Shown in pieces: positions 27,792 through 36,167 of a stretch of DNA of 64,000 nt. Under the pieces are notes generated by a model. It was not told the origin of the DNA, did not search any database, and saw only the letters and a list, made by a program, of their open reading frames with translations. Positions within the stretch are counted from its first letter, which is position 1, and each line of letters begins with the position of its first letter. The position numbers were made by a program, and so were the translations under genes. The DNA comes from Bifidobacterium magnum (GTDB lineage Bacteria; Actinomycetota; Actinomycetes; Actinomycetales; Bifidobacteriaceae): NCBI RefSeq assembly GCF_000741255.1, contig NZ_JGZB01000004.1, positions 62,001 through 126,000 on the forward strand. The letters are read 5' to 3'.

Positions 27792-28013
27792 AACCAGAAG
27801 CCGTAACGGCAGCGGAAAAACGGCGGATCTACGCCATATGATCACTCTTTTGACGCCCCCTTGGCTCACGAAAAAGCGCCATTTATTACGGGAAATCCGT
27901 TTTACACGGCCGTAATCTGGCGTAATGATTTGTAAACCTTCCGGTCGTTGACTATCGGGCAACGGCGACTTAGAGAAACGTCGTTTCCAGACACGGAAGA
28001 GAGGAAGGTGTGT

Positions 28014-29312
28014 ATGGGACAGATAGATGCAGGCAACGCTTCGTGGATGTTGATATGCACAGCGCTCGTATTTTTAATGACTCCGGCAGTAGGATTTTTC
28101 TATGGCGGCATGGTGCGCGCCAAGTCCGTACTGAACATTTTGATGCTGGAAGCCGGCGCATTGGCCGTAACCATGATCGTATGGGGATTCTGGGGATGGT
28201 CGATCGCCTACGGCGGCAAGAACATCGGTGGCGTCTTCGGTGATCCGATCTCGGGATTCCTGCTCAAGGACACGATTGTGGAGCAGGACGGATCGTTCAC
28301 TTCCACCGCGCTTTCGGGAACCAACTATCCGACCAGTATTGACATCATGTTCCAGGCGGCCTTCGCCATGATCACCGTGGCTTTGATCGCGGGCGCCATC
28401 GCCGAACGCATCAAGTACAGCACCTGGATGATTTTCGTGGCCGTGTGGGTCACCATCGTGTACGCCCCGCTCGCGCACATGGTGTGGAGCAGCGACGGCC
28501 TCCTGAGTGCGGACGGTCCGATTTCCCGGGCCCTCGGCGCCAGCGCCCACGACTTCGCGGGCGGTACGGTCGTCCATATCAACGCGGCAGTCGCGGCCCT
28601 CGCCATTGTGCTCATCATTGGCAAGCGCCACGGTTTCAGCAAGGAACCGATGCGTCCGCACAATGTTCCGTTCGTCATGCTCGGCGCGTTCCTGCTGTGG
28701 TTCGGCTGGTTCGGCTTCAACGGCGGTTCCGCTTTCGCCGCAAACGGTGTGGCCGGCTACGCGCTCGTCTCCACCTCGCTTGCCGCAGGCGCCGCCATGA
28801 TTTCGTGGGGCTTTGTGGAAAAGGTTCGCGATGGACACTTCACGGCTGTGGGCGCGGCTTCCGGCATGGTCGCAGGCCTTGTCGCCATCACGCCGGCCGC
28901 CGACGTGGTCTCCCCGATCTGGGCCATCGTGATCGGTCTGATCGCCGGTTTCGTCACCTACTTCGCTTGCGATCTCAAGTACCGCTTCGATTACGACGAT
29001 GCGCTTGACGTGGTGGGCATCCACGGCATTGGCGGCGTGATCGGCACCGTGATGCTCGGCTTCGTGATGGTGGGTTCGGGCCTGTTCTACTCGGGCAAGT
29101 TCAACCAGCTGCTCGTCCAGGTAGTTATCGCCGCGATCGCCATCGTCTTCTCGGGCGTCCTCACCACGGTGATCGCCTTCGTTCTGGAAAAGACGATCGG
29201 TTGGCGTGTGTCGCCGGCCGAGGAGCTCATGGGCATCGACATGGCCGACCAGGGCGAACGTGCCTATGATTTCACCAGCATCTCCAGCTCCACTCTCAAG
29301 GAGACGAAATGA
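28014..29312 (+). CDS. amtB: Ammonium transporter
   Basis: A 432-residue Amt/Rh channel with about 11 membrane helices for ammonium uptake. Signatures include FFYGGMVRAKSVLN, the FDFAGGTVVHINA-like stretch DFAGGTVVHINA with the first pore His, and IHGIGGVIGT with the second His region. The start at ATG 28014 follows GAGGAAGG. It overlaps glnB by 4 bases (ATGA), so the pair is an operon in which GlnB gates the channel. It is divergent from ftsY. Confidence 0.95.
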   Translation: MGQIDAGNASWMLICTALVFLMTPAVGFFYGGMVRAKSVLNILMLEAGALAVTMIVWGFWGWSIAYGGKNIGGVFGDPISGFLLKDTIVEQDGSFTSTALSGTNYPTSIDIMFQAAFAMITVALIAGAIAERIKYSTWMIFVAVWVTIVYAPLAHMVWSSDGLLSADGPISRALGASAHDFAGGTVVHINAAVAALAIVLIIGKRHGFSKEPMRPHNVPFVMLGAFLLWFGWFGFNGGSAFAANGVAGYALVSTSLAAGAAMISWGFVEKVRDGHFTAVGAASGMVAGLVAITPAADVVSPIWAIVIGLIAGFVTYFACDLKYRFDYDDALDVVGIHGIGGVIGTVMLGFVMVGSGLFYSGKFNQLLVQVVIAAIAIVFSGVLTTVIAFVLEKTIGWRVSPAEELMGIDMADQGERAYDFTSISSSTLKETK

Positions 29313-29647
29313 AACTTATTACCGCAATCATTCAGTCCCACAAACTCGATGACGTCAAAGTCGCCCTCGCGGACGCCGGCGTGCACGGCATCACAATTTC
29401 GGAAGCCAACGGATACGGCCAGCAGCGCGGCCACACCGAGTTCTACCGCGGTGTGGAGTACGTGGTCGACCTGATTCCCAAGATCCGCGTGGAAATCGTC
29501 ACTTCCGACGCCGAAATGGAGTCGATTGTGGACGTGATCATCAAGTCCGCCGGAACCGGCCATATTGGCGACGGCAAGATTTGGGTCACGACGCTCGACA
29601 TGGTCGCCCGCGTGCGTACGGGAGAGACGGGAATTGCCGCGATTTAA
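29309..29647 (+). CDS. glnB: Nitrogen regulatory protein PII
   Basis: A 112-residue PII trimer subunit sensing ATP/ADP and 2-oxoglutarate and plugging AmtB when nitrogen is plentiful. The T-loop GQQRGHTEFYRGVEY has Tyr51, the position modified in other bacteria, and the C-terminal signature GTGHIGDGKIWV is complete. AAGGAGA precedes the start. No glnD follows, although amtB-glnB-glnD is a common order; a terminator and the DnaA-box region come instead. Confidence 0.96.
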   Translation: MKLITAIIQSHKLDDVKVALADAGVHGITISEANGYGQQRGHTEFYRGVEYVVDLIPKIRVEIVTSDAEMESIVDVIIKSAGTGHIGDGKIWVTTLDMVARVRTGETGIAAI

Positions 29648-29735
29648 TACCAGTTAATTTACCGATTTCGCGGAAAATAATTAATAATCGAAAGATGATT
29701 AATTAGAAAAATATAATTGAATATTTATATTCAAA

Positions 29736-29771
29736 CGCGCCACATATTTTTATTAATATGTGGCGTTTTTA
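29736..29771 (+). terminator. Terminator of amtB-glnB
   Basis: Stem CGCCACATAT / ATATGTGGCG with an 8-base loop followed by TTTTTATTT. Confidence 0.9.
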
Positions 29772-29835
29772 TTTATAAGGAATAACTTCTTTTTTCGACA
29801 CACCGGCCGGCCGGTAATGCACATATATGACTATA

Positions 29836-30052
29836 TGTGCATAAAAATGTGGATAACTTGCGTAATGTATAGCTGATGTAGCACAAATCTGGGAAATCTC
29901 CAAATCGAATCTTTGTAAATGGTGTGAAAATACTCGCTGTTTGCCAAGTTATCCACCGGGCTTTCCCCATCATGTGGAAAACATGGGGAGTTATCCACAG
30001 ACTTTTCCCCACCATGTGGATAACTCGACGATTTTTGAAAAAGTTATCCACA
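29836..30052. other. Cluster of DnaA boxes upstream of dnaB
   Basis: Exact TTATCCACA sites lie at 29991-29999 (+), 30044-30052 (+), 29848-29856 (-) and 30015-30023 (-). TTATGCACA is at 29836-29844 (-). One-mismatch sites are at 29815-29823 (+), 29949-29957 (+) and 29973-29981 (-). A very AT-rich stretch (about 29648-29800) lies on the glnB side. The rest of this 580-bp gene-free region contains the glnB terminator, a run of nine C (30092-30100) and the 52-bp repeat copy 4. Confidence 0.85.
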
Positions 30053-30125
30053 TCAGCGTGTCGAGCGTGGATTCGGCGATTTTGATTGTTTCCCCCCCCC
30101 ACTTGTTCTTCCACTTTCCGATCCT

Positions 30126-30177
30126 CTTCTGCATTTTGCGACATGAACCCCGGCGTGTCTGTCGCAAAATGTAAAAG
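30126..30177 (+). repeat. 52-bp hairpin repeat, copy 4
   Basis: Arms CTTCTGCATTTTGCGAC and GTCGCAAAATGTAAAAG. It ends 37 bp before the dnaB -10 box. Confidence 0.88.
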
Positions 30178-30214
30178 TTAGTAGCGATTTGGCCGCACAA
30201 TCTATTCGTGAATC

Positions 30215-30220
30215 TATACT
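30215..30220 (+). promoter_or_regulatory. -10 box (TATACT) of dnaB
   Basis: A near-consensus box exactly 7 bases before the dnaB ATG, with no Shine-Dalgarno sequence between. The DnaA boxes end about 160 bp upstream. Confidence 0.6.
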
Positions 30221-30227
30221 CGGCACT

Positions 30228-31625
30228 ATGGCAGATTCCTCGCAGCTTTCCGGTGACCACGGAACCGTTACCGACCAACTTTTTGACCGTATTCCCCCGC
30301 ATGACGACGATGCGGAAAAGGCCGTTCTGGGCGGCATGCTCATGAGCCAGAACGCGATCAGCGAGGTCGCGGAAGTATTGCACGCCCAAGATTTCTATGA
30401 TCCCAAGCATCAGACGATCTACCAGACGATCATGGATGTGGATGGTGACAATGAGGGCGTCGTGGACGCCGTAATCATCGCGAACCGGCTCAACGAGCTC
30501 GGCGTACTCGAAAAAGTGGGCGGTAGCTCCTATTTGCACAATCTTGTGGCATCCGTCCCCACCGCCGCCAACGCCATTTATTACGCGCAAATCGTGCGCG
30601 AACGCGCGCTGTTGCGCCGCGTGATCGCCACAGGCACGAAAATCGTGCAGCTTGGCTATAGCGCCGACGGATCCGACGCCGAAGACATTGTGAATCTTGC
30701 GCAAGCGGAAGCCTACGAACTCGGCTCCGACAACGCGCGTCAGGACTATGCGCCCATTTACGACGTCGTGGACTCCATGCTCCAGCAGCTTGACGATATT
30801 CAGCAGGGCAAGATCGCGCCGGGCGTGATGACGGGCTTCAAAGAAATCGACGAGATCACGCACGGCCTGCAGCCGGGCCAAATGATCGTGGTCGCAGGGC
30901 GTCCAGGCATGGGCAAGTCCACGCTGGGCGTGGATTTTGCGCGCCATGCGGCGCTGCACCAAGGCCTGACGACCATCGTGTTCAGCCTGGAAATGAGCTC
31001 AAGCGATTTGGCCAAGCGCATCATGGCGGCCGAAACCGACATTCCGCTCGCCGCCTTCAGCAACCCCGAGGAAATTTCCATCGAACGCTGGCACACGCTC
31101 AGTAACGCGACGGCCCGCATGCAGCAGTCGAACCTGTTCATCGATGACGCGGCCAACGTGAGCCTTATGGAAATCCGCGCCAAGTGCCGCCGACTCAAGC
31201 AGACGCACAACCTGCAGCTCATCGTGATCGACTACCTGCAGCTCATGAAGTCGGGCAAAGCCGTGGAAAGCCGACAGCAAGAGGTGTCCGAATTTTCTCG
31301 AACGCTCAAGCTTCTCGCCAAGGAACTCGAAGTTCCCGTGGTGGCGCTTTCCCAGCTCAACCGAGGATCCGAAATGCGCAACGACCGCAAGCCGCAGCTG
31401 TCCGACCTGCGTGAATCGGGCTCGATCGAACAGGACGCCGACGTGGTGTTCCTGGTGCACAGGCCCGAATACTACGAGCCCGACGACCGCCCGGGCGAGG
31501 CCGACATCATTATGGCCAAGCACCGCAACGGCCCAACCAAAACGTTCACGCTCGCGTTCAACGGCGCCAAGTCGCGCTTCGACGACATGAACCAGGCCGG
31601 CGGCTATCCGCAGGACTACCAGTAA
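30228..31625 (+). CDS. dnaB: Replicative DNA helicase
   Basis: A 465-residue hexameric helicase that unwinds the chromosome at the fork. The N-terminal domain (PHDDDAEKAVLGGMLMS) is followed by a RecA-like domain with Walker A GRPGMGKS, FSLEMS, Walker B LIVIDYLQLM, and the RGSEMRNDRKPQLSDLRESGSIEQDAD region (arginine finger and H4 motif). No intein interrupts it. The start is the ATG that begins the conserved domain; it appears leaderless. The DnaA boxes upstream suggest control by DnaA. Confidence 0.96.
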   Translation: MADSSQLSGDHGTVTDQLFDRIPPHDDDAEKAVLGGMLMSQNAISEVAEVLHAQDFYDPKHQTIYQTIMDVDGDNEGVVDAVIIANRLNELGVLEKVGGSSYLHNLVASVPTAANAIYYAQIVRERALLRRVIATGTKIVQLGYSADGSDAEDIVNLAQAEAYELGSDNARQDYAPIYDVVDSMLQQLDDIQQGKIAPGVMTGFKEIDEITHGLQPGQMIVVAGRPGMGKSTLGVDFARHAALHQGLTTIVFSLEMSSSDLAKRIMAAETDIPLAAFSNPEEISIERWHTLSNATARMQQSNLFIDDAANVSLMEIRAKCRRLKQTHNLQLIVIDYLQLMKSGKAVESRQQEVSEFSRTLKLLAKELEVPVVALSQLNRGSEMRNDRKPQLSDLRESGSIEQDADVVFLVHRPEYYEPDDRPGEADIIMAKHRNGPTKTFTLAFNGAKSRFDDMNQAGGYPQDYQ

Positions 31626-31728
31626 ACGCGGCAGATTACCAGTGAACATACGGGTAACCGGCCTACTATCAATACAGCACACGTATCACACGTCATATTG
31701 ACGCCATCCAAGCATTGAGGGAACGATT

Positions 31729-33240
31729 ATGGCAGGCAACAACCAAGCCGGACTCTCCAACGAATCCAGCACCGAAGAACAGCGCGTGGCCAAACGCCCG
31801 TGGCACGCGTTCGCCACACCGCTGATCGGCAAAGCCGTACGCACGGCCGCACGCATCACCAAGCACGGCGGCAGCGCGTTCCCCGGCAAAATCGTGGAAC
31901 AAATCGACCCGAACTTCCTGCGCCGCACCTTGCACAAACTGCCGCTCGGCGTAGTGCTCGTGTCCGGAACAAACGGCAAAACCACCACGACGCGCATGGT
32001 GGCGTCCATGCTCGAAGCGCTGGGACTCAAGGTATTCACGAACCCCACCGGCTCCAACTTCACGCGCGGCGTCGTCTCCTCGCTGCTCACGGAAGTCAAC
32101 GCGGCCGGCGCACTTGACGCCGATATCGCCGTGCTGGAACTCGATGAGGCGTACGCGGTGCACTTTGTCAAGCAAGTCAAGCCGCACTACGCGCTGCTGC
32201 TCAACGTGATGCGCGACCAGCTCGACCGTTTCGGCGAAATCGACAACACGGCCAAACTGCTCAGCCATGTGGCCGAAACGACCACGGGAACCGTGGTGCT
32301 CAACCGTGAAGATCCGCGTATCGCGGCGCTCGCGGAAGTCGTGCCCGAAGGTACGCAAACGCGCTGGTTCGGCCTGTCCGCGGAACTCAAGCCGTTCTTC
32401 CCGTCCGACGACGAAATGGCCACGACCATCCAGCGCCAGGCGGCGGCCGACGACCGCGCGGCGGGAGACACCACGGCCACCGCGCCCAGCGATGAAACCG
32501 TCACGGACCAGATTCCGGCCGACGTGACGCTCGAACGCGTGGGCGACCACCGCGCCACATTCAATGTGGAAGGCACTGAAATCTCCACCGATGTCAAACT
32601 CGAGGGCGTGTACAACCTGTACAACGCGGCGGCGGCGCTCGCCATCGTGCGCGCGATCCAAGCCGACCTCAACGACGCGGCCAACGTGCGCGTGGCCACG
32701 CGCGTACTGCGCCGCAAGGCCATCAGCCCGTTCATCAACCGCGCCCGCGCGTTCGCGAACGCCTCGCTCGCCGACCAGATGGTGGCGCTCGGCAACGTGA
32801 CGCCCGCATTCGGCCGCGGCGAAAGCATCGACGTCAACGGCTCGCGCGTGGAACTGCTGCTCGTCAAGAACCCCATGGGTTTCCGCCTTTCGCTCGCCTC
32901 GTTCCCGCCCGAAAACTGCGACACGATGATCTGCATCAACGACGAATACGCCGACGGGCGTGACATGAGCTGGCTGTGGGACGTGGACTTCACGAGCCTG
33001 CGCGGCACGGAAGTCGCCGCCGTTTCCGGCGTGCGCGCGTGGGACATGGCGTTGCGTCTGGCGTACGACCAAGTTCCGACCCGCCATATCGACACGGATC
33101 TCGAAAAAACCGTGATCGACTTCGCACAGTCGAATCCGGGAACGACGAAACATATTTACTGCACGTACACGGCCATGCTGCAGGTCCGTGCGGCGCTCGC
33201 CACGATCGCGAACGTGAGCGATGCCGGAGTCGGCAAGTAA
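31729..33240 (+). CDS. murT: MurT-type lipid II amidase ligase subunit
   Basis: A 503-residue Mur-ligase homologue that, with GatD, converts the D-glutamate of lipid II to D-isoglutamine. The ATP site VSGTNGKTTTTRM has its Lys at residue 84. A Mur central domain and the family-specific C-terminal DMSWLWDVDF block follow. Well-studied MurT proteins carry a four-Cys zinc ribbon in the central domain. Here that region (about residues 195-290) has no Cys at all and instead an acidic, Ala/Thr-rich insert. The start follows GAGGGAA, and gatD follows 27 bases downstream. Confidence 0.92.
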   Translation: MAGNNQAGLSNESSTEEQRVAKRPWHAFATPLIGKAVRTAARITKHGGSAFPGKIVEQIDPNFLRRTLHKLPLGVVLVSGTNGKTTTTRMVASMLEALGLKVFTNPTGSNFTRGVVSSLLTEVNAAGALDADIAVLELDEAYAVHFVKQVKPHYALLLNVMRDQLDRFGEIDNTAKLLSHVAETTTGTVVLNREDPRIAALAEVVPEGTQTRWFGLSAELKPFFPSDDEMATTIQRQAAADDRAAGDTTATAPSDETVTDQIPADVTLERVGDHRATFNVEGTEISTDVKLEGVYNLYNAAAALAIVRAIQADLNDAANVRVATRVLRRKAISPFINRARAFANASLADQMVALGNVTPAFGRGESIDVNGSRVELLLVKNPMGFRLSLASFPPENCDTMICINDEYADGRDMSWLWDVDFTSLRGTEVAAVSGVRAWDMALRLAYDQVPTRHIDTDLEKTVIDFAQSNPGTTKHIYCTYTAMLQVRAALATIANVSDAGVGK

Positions 33241-33267
33241 ATATCCGTATCTAAAAAGGAAAGTAAT

Positions 33268-34014
33268 ATGACGCGAGAAATCGACATTGTGTCGCTGTAT
33301 CCGAAAGATATGAATATTTACGGCGACTCGGGCAACGTGCTGACCGTGGAGCGCCGGCTGGCACTGTACGGATACGAACCGCGCGTGCACATGGTCAATC
33401 AGAACGATCCGTGGCCCGACCATGCGGACATTATTCTGGGCGGCGGCGGCCAGGATACGGGACAGAAAAAGATTATCGAAGACTTTTTCCGTCGCGCGGA
33501 CCTGTTGCGTTCGCTTGCGCAAGACGGTGTTCCGATGCTCATGATCTGCGGTCTGTACCAGCTGTTCGGCGACTATTTTGCAACGATTGACGGCAGCAAG
33601 CTGGAAGGAATCAGCATCATTCCGGCCTACACCGTGGGCCAGGAAGTGCGCATGATCGGCAACCTCACGGAAGAGTCGGACCAATTCGGCACGATTATCG
33701 GCTACGAAAATCATTCCGGACAGACGTTCCTGCGTGAAGGCGCCAAGCCGCTGGGACATGTGGCGCCCGGCATGGGCAACAACGGCGAAGACGGGACGGA
33801 AGGCGCGCGCGTGCACAATGTGATCGGCACGTACATGCACGGATCGCTGCTGCCGAAGAACCCGGAAATTGCGGACTTCCTGATTCGTACGGCTGTCACG
33901 CGCCGGTATGGATCGTTCATGCCCGACCAGACGACCGAACAGGCCGAAGAGATGCGCCGCATCGCAAAGATTACGGAAATGGCGCGCAAGACAGCGGCCG
34001 AGCGGCCGAGGTAA
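33268..34014 (+). CDS. gatD: GatD-type glutamine amidotransferase subunit
   Basis: A 248-residue class I glutaminase (CobQ-like) supplying ammonia to MurT for lipid II amidation. Cys94 in MICGLYQ is the nucleophile, matching the position known in Staphylococcus aureus GatD, and His191 in TYMHG is the partner. AAGGAAAG precedes the start. It is in an operon with murT and ends before a large hairpin at 34033. Confidence 0.94.
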   Translation: MTREIDIVSLYPKDMNIYGDSGNVLTVERRLALYGYEPRVHMVNQNDPWPDHADIILGGGGQDTGQKKIIEDFFRRADLLRSLAQDGVPMLMICGLYQLFGDYFATIDGSKLEGISIIPAYTVGQEVRMIGNLTEESDQFGTIIGYENHSGQTFLREGAKPLGHVAPGMGNNGEDGTEGARVHNVIGTYMHGSLLPKNPEIADFLIRTAVTRRYGSFMPDQTTEQAEEMRRIAKITEMARKTAAERPR

Positions 34015-34032
34015 ACGAGGCAAAAAGCGCAA

Positions 34033-34087
34033 CGCAGCCCAACCAAGTAGAGGAGCGGCATAAGCCGTAGTGCTTGGTTGGGCTGCG
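34033..34087 (+). terminator. Large hairpin after murT-gatD
   Basis: A perfect 15-bp stem (CGCAGCCCAACCAAG with its complement) enclosing a smaller GCGGCATAAGCCG-type hairpin. It has no T tract, so it could also be an mRNA-protecting structure between convergent genes. Confidence 0.6.
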
Positions 34088-34176
34088 CTGTAGTAAACGA
34101 ATGTGCTAGCTAGAGCTGGCGGCTCCGGCTACTGGCGGTTTGCGGAAGCGAAACTCGCTTGCAAACTCACTGAAGC

Positions 34177-34542
34177 TCACTTTTCGGCGTCGGCTGCCTT
34201 GGTTTCGTTGGCTTCCTTGGCATCCTTGGCATCCGCCGCGCGGGACTTGGCTTCGTTCACGGCGCCCTTGGCGGTTTCCTTCAGGCCTTCGGCGGCGTCG
34301 GCGACGTTGGACATCATGGCGCTGGCGTTCTTCTTGGCTTCTTCCTTGGCGGCTGCGGCCTTGCGGGACAGCTCGGCGTTCAGCTGCTTGCCCTGCTCGA
34401 CGGTTAGCTCGCCCTTCTGGACGAGCTCGTTGACAAGAGCCTTGCCCTTTTCGGAAGTGGTCGCCAGTGCGCCCACGCCTGCGAGGAACACCTTGTGCAG
34501 GCCTTCACCGAATCCATCGAGGATGTTGTTGTTATCTGCCAT
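34177..34542 (-). CDS. Small phasin-like coiled-coil protein
   Basis: A 121-residue Ala/Lys/Glu-rich helical protein. The N-terminal 35 residues (GFGEGLHKVFLAGVGALATTSEKG) resemble the start of phasin or PhaF-like proteins. The remainder is an amphipathic helix ending in an Ala/Lys/Asp tail. AAAGGGG precedes the start. No polyhydroxyalkanoate genes are nearby, so a granule role is doubtful. It is convergent with gatD and divergent from upp. Confidence 0.75.
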   Translation of the reverse strand: MADNNNILDGFGEGLHKVFLAGVGALATTSEKGKALVNELVQKGELTVEQGKQLNAELSRKAAAAKEEAKKNASAMMSNVADAAEGLKETAKGAVNEAKSRAADAKDAKEANETKAADAEK

Positions 34543-34691
34543 GATGACCCCTTTCGGTCACGTCTATGGAACGGTTTCTTGCGGATGTAAAGGAACTATT
34601 CCTTGGTTTGTGCTGGCCTCAGTCTAATCAGGCGAATCTGAAGATATGCTGAATAGTTTGCTCTTAGCAAGGTGGGCTTGGCAAATTTTTT

Positions 34692-34743
34692 CTTCTGCAT
34701 TTTGAGACGCGAATCGCGGCGTGTCTGTCGCAAAATGCAGAAG
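34692..34743 (+). repeat. 52-bp hairpin repeat, copy 5
   Basis: Arms CTTCTGCATTTTGAGAC and GTCGCAAAATGCAGAAG. It ends 26 bp before the upp -10 box. Confidence 0.9.
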
Positions 34744-34769
34744 GGGATGTCAAATTCTAGTCGACCGCC

Positions 34770-34775
34770 TAATCT
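34770..34775 (+). promoter_or_regulatory. -10 box (TAATCT) of upp
   Basis: Lies 8 bases before the ATG. TGTCAA, 16 bp upstream, is a possible -35. Confidence 0.45.
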
Positions 34776-34783
34776 TAGGAACT

Positions 34784-35425
34784 ATGGAACTTCAAGTTTT
34801 GGATCATCCGCTCGTTGAGCACAAGCTCACGATTCTGCGCGACAAGAACACCTCGTCCACCACTTTCCGCAACCTCGTTTCCGAACTCGTTATGCTGGAG
34901 GCCTATGAAGCTACGCGTAACCTCGAGGTCGTAGACAAGCCGATCGAAACGCCAGTTGCCCCAATGGTGGGCAAGGCCATCGCCAAGCCGCGTCCGATTA
35001 TCGTGCCGGTGCTGCGTGCGGGCCTCGGCATGCTCGACGGCATGATGCGCATGATGCCGGCAGCCGAAGTGGGCTTCCTCGGCATGAAGCGCGACGAAGA
35101 GCACCCGACCCAGCAGATCACGTACGCGAACCGTCTTCCCGACGATCTGACGGGCCGCCAGTGCTTCCTCATCGATCCGATGCTGGCAACGGGCGGCACG
35201 CTTGTGGCTGCTACGCACTACCTGGCCGACCGTGGTGCCAAGAACGTGACGGCGGTCTGCATCATCGCTGCTCCGGAAGGCATCAAGTACGTCGAAGAGA
35301 ACATCGATCCGTCCATCGACTTCAAGGTCGTGGTGTGCGGTGTCGATGAAGGCCTCAATGAGCAGAGCTACATTGTGCCGGGCCTCGGCGACGCTGGCGA
35401 CCGTCTGTACGGTGTCATCGACTGA
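34784..35425 (+). CDS. upp: Uracil phosphoribosyltransferase
   Basis: A 213-residue salvage enzyme making UMP from uracil and PRPP. The [13 protein letters not shown] loop (about residues 131-139), the [13 protein letters not shown] block and the C-terminal [12 protein letters not shown] uracil-binding motif are complete. The ORF runs upstream into repeat copy 5, but the conserved protein starts at MELQVLDHP. The start is leaderless or uses only a weak AGGA. Confidence 0.96.
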   Translation: MELQVLDHPLVEHKLTILRDKNTSSTTFRNLVSELVMLEAYEATRNLEVVDKPIETPVAPMVGKAIAKPRPIIVPVLRAGLGMLDGMMRMMPAAEVGFLGMKRDEEHPTQQITYANRLPDDLTGRQCFLIDPMLATGGTLVAATHYLADRGAKNVTAVCIIAAPEGIKYVEENIDPSIDFKVVVCGVDEGLNEQSYIVPGLGDAGDRLYGVID

Positions 35426-35460
35426 TTGTTGTCGGTTACTGAATAACGGATAGCTTGAAC

Positions 35461-35506
35461 ATAACGGATTAGCGTGGTTGCGCCGCGCTGGTCCGTTATT
35501 TTTTAT
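35461..35506 (+). terminator. Terminator of upp
   Basis: A 14-bp stem with two G-T pairs (ATAACGGATTAGCG / CGCTGGTCCGTTAT) followed by TTTTTTAT. Confidence 0.85.
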
Positions 35507-35565
35507 ATTTATTTGTATTTATATTTATTCGGGTGCCATTCGTGTAGTAAGACCCAATATTGTGG

Positions 35566-36083
35566 GTGAAAATCTGCGGGCTTCTCCTTATCCCCACTTT
35601 TTGTGCGTGAAAATCTGCGGGTTTCTCCTTACCCGCGTAAAAATACGCAGATAACGTCTTACTTGCATTTTTCGACCGTTAAAATCCGCGGTTTCCTTCT
35701 TATCCGCACTTTTTGTGCGTGAAAATCTGCAATTTACTAGTTAGACGACGATTATTCACGTGAATTTTGTCAGATTACTAGTTAGTTGCGGTTTTTAGTC
35801 GAGACACGCCGCGGAACGCGAATGAAAGTTGCGGTTAAGGCGTTATTTGCGGATTTTCACGTGAATAATCGTAGGTTTATGAGTAATCCGCGTAAATTTA
35901 CGCGGCTAATGAGCAAACTGCAAATATTAACGGTCGAAAACCGCAGATAACCAGCAAACCGCGTAAATTTACGCGGCTAAGAAGCAAACCGCAAAATTTA
36001 ACGGTTAAAAAGTGCAGGTAAACAGTAATCTGCGTATATTTACGCAACTTACAAGTAATCTGCGTATATTTACGCACAAAAAA
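35566..36083. repeat. Composite intergenic repeat, copy B
   Basis: Same architecture as copy A, and very similar in sequence over the left half and centre. The central arms are at 35745-35764 and 35856-35873, and the right arm has decayed after 17 bp. The right half has alternating units such as GTAATCCGCGTAAATTTACGCGGCTAA. The region between upp and the GDPD gene contains nothing else. Confidence 0.85.
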
Positions 36084-36167
36084 GAGGCGGCGAATGCGCC
36101 ACCTCTTTTCTATCAACGACTACCGCTTGCGATTATCGACAAACGGCAGTCCGGCCGTAACCATGCC

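Noticed and set aside
30092-30100. Nine-C run as a phase-variable gene switch
   Set aside because: It lies in non-coding DNA about 115 bp before the dnaB -10 box, so it cannot shift a reading frame. It is mentioned only beside the leuA tract.
29648-30227. Calling the DnaA-box cluster oriC outright
   Set aside because: dnaA and dnaN are not here and gene strand bias does not switch at this point. Skew over the whole chromosome would be needed.
31693-34032. Long minus-strand open frame (779 codons) opposite murT-gatD, and similar ones opposite PBP, leuA, dnaX and others
   Set aside because: They mirror well-supported genes. High GC and the codon bias of the real gene keep the opposite strand free of stops. 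The translations are Arg/His/Gly-rich with no family motifs.
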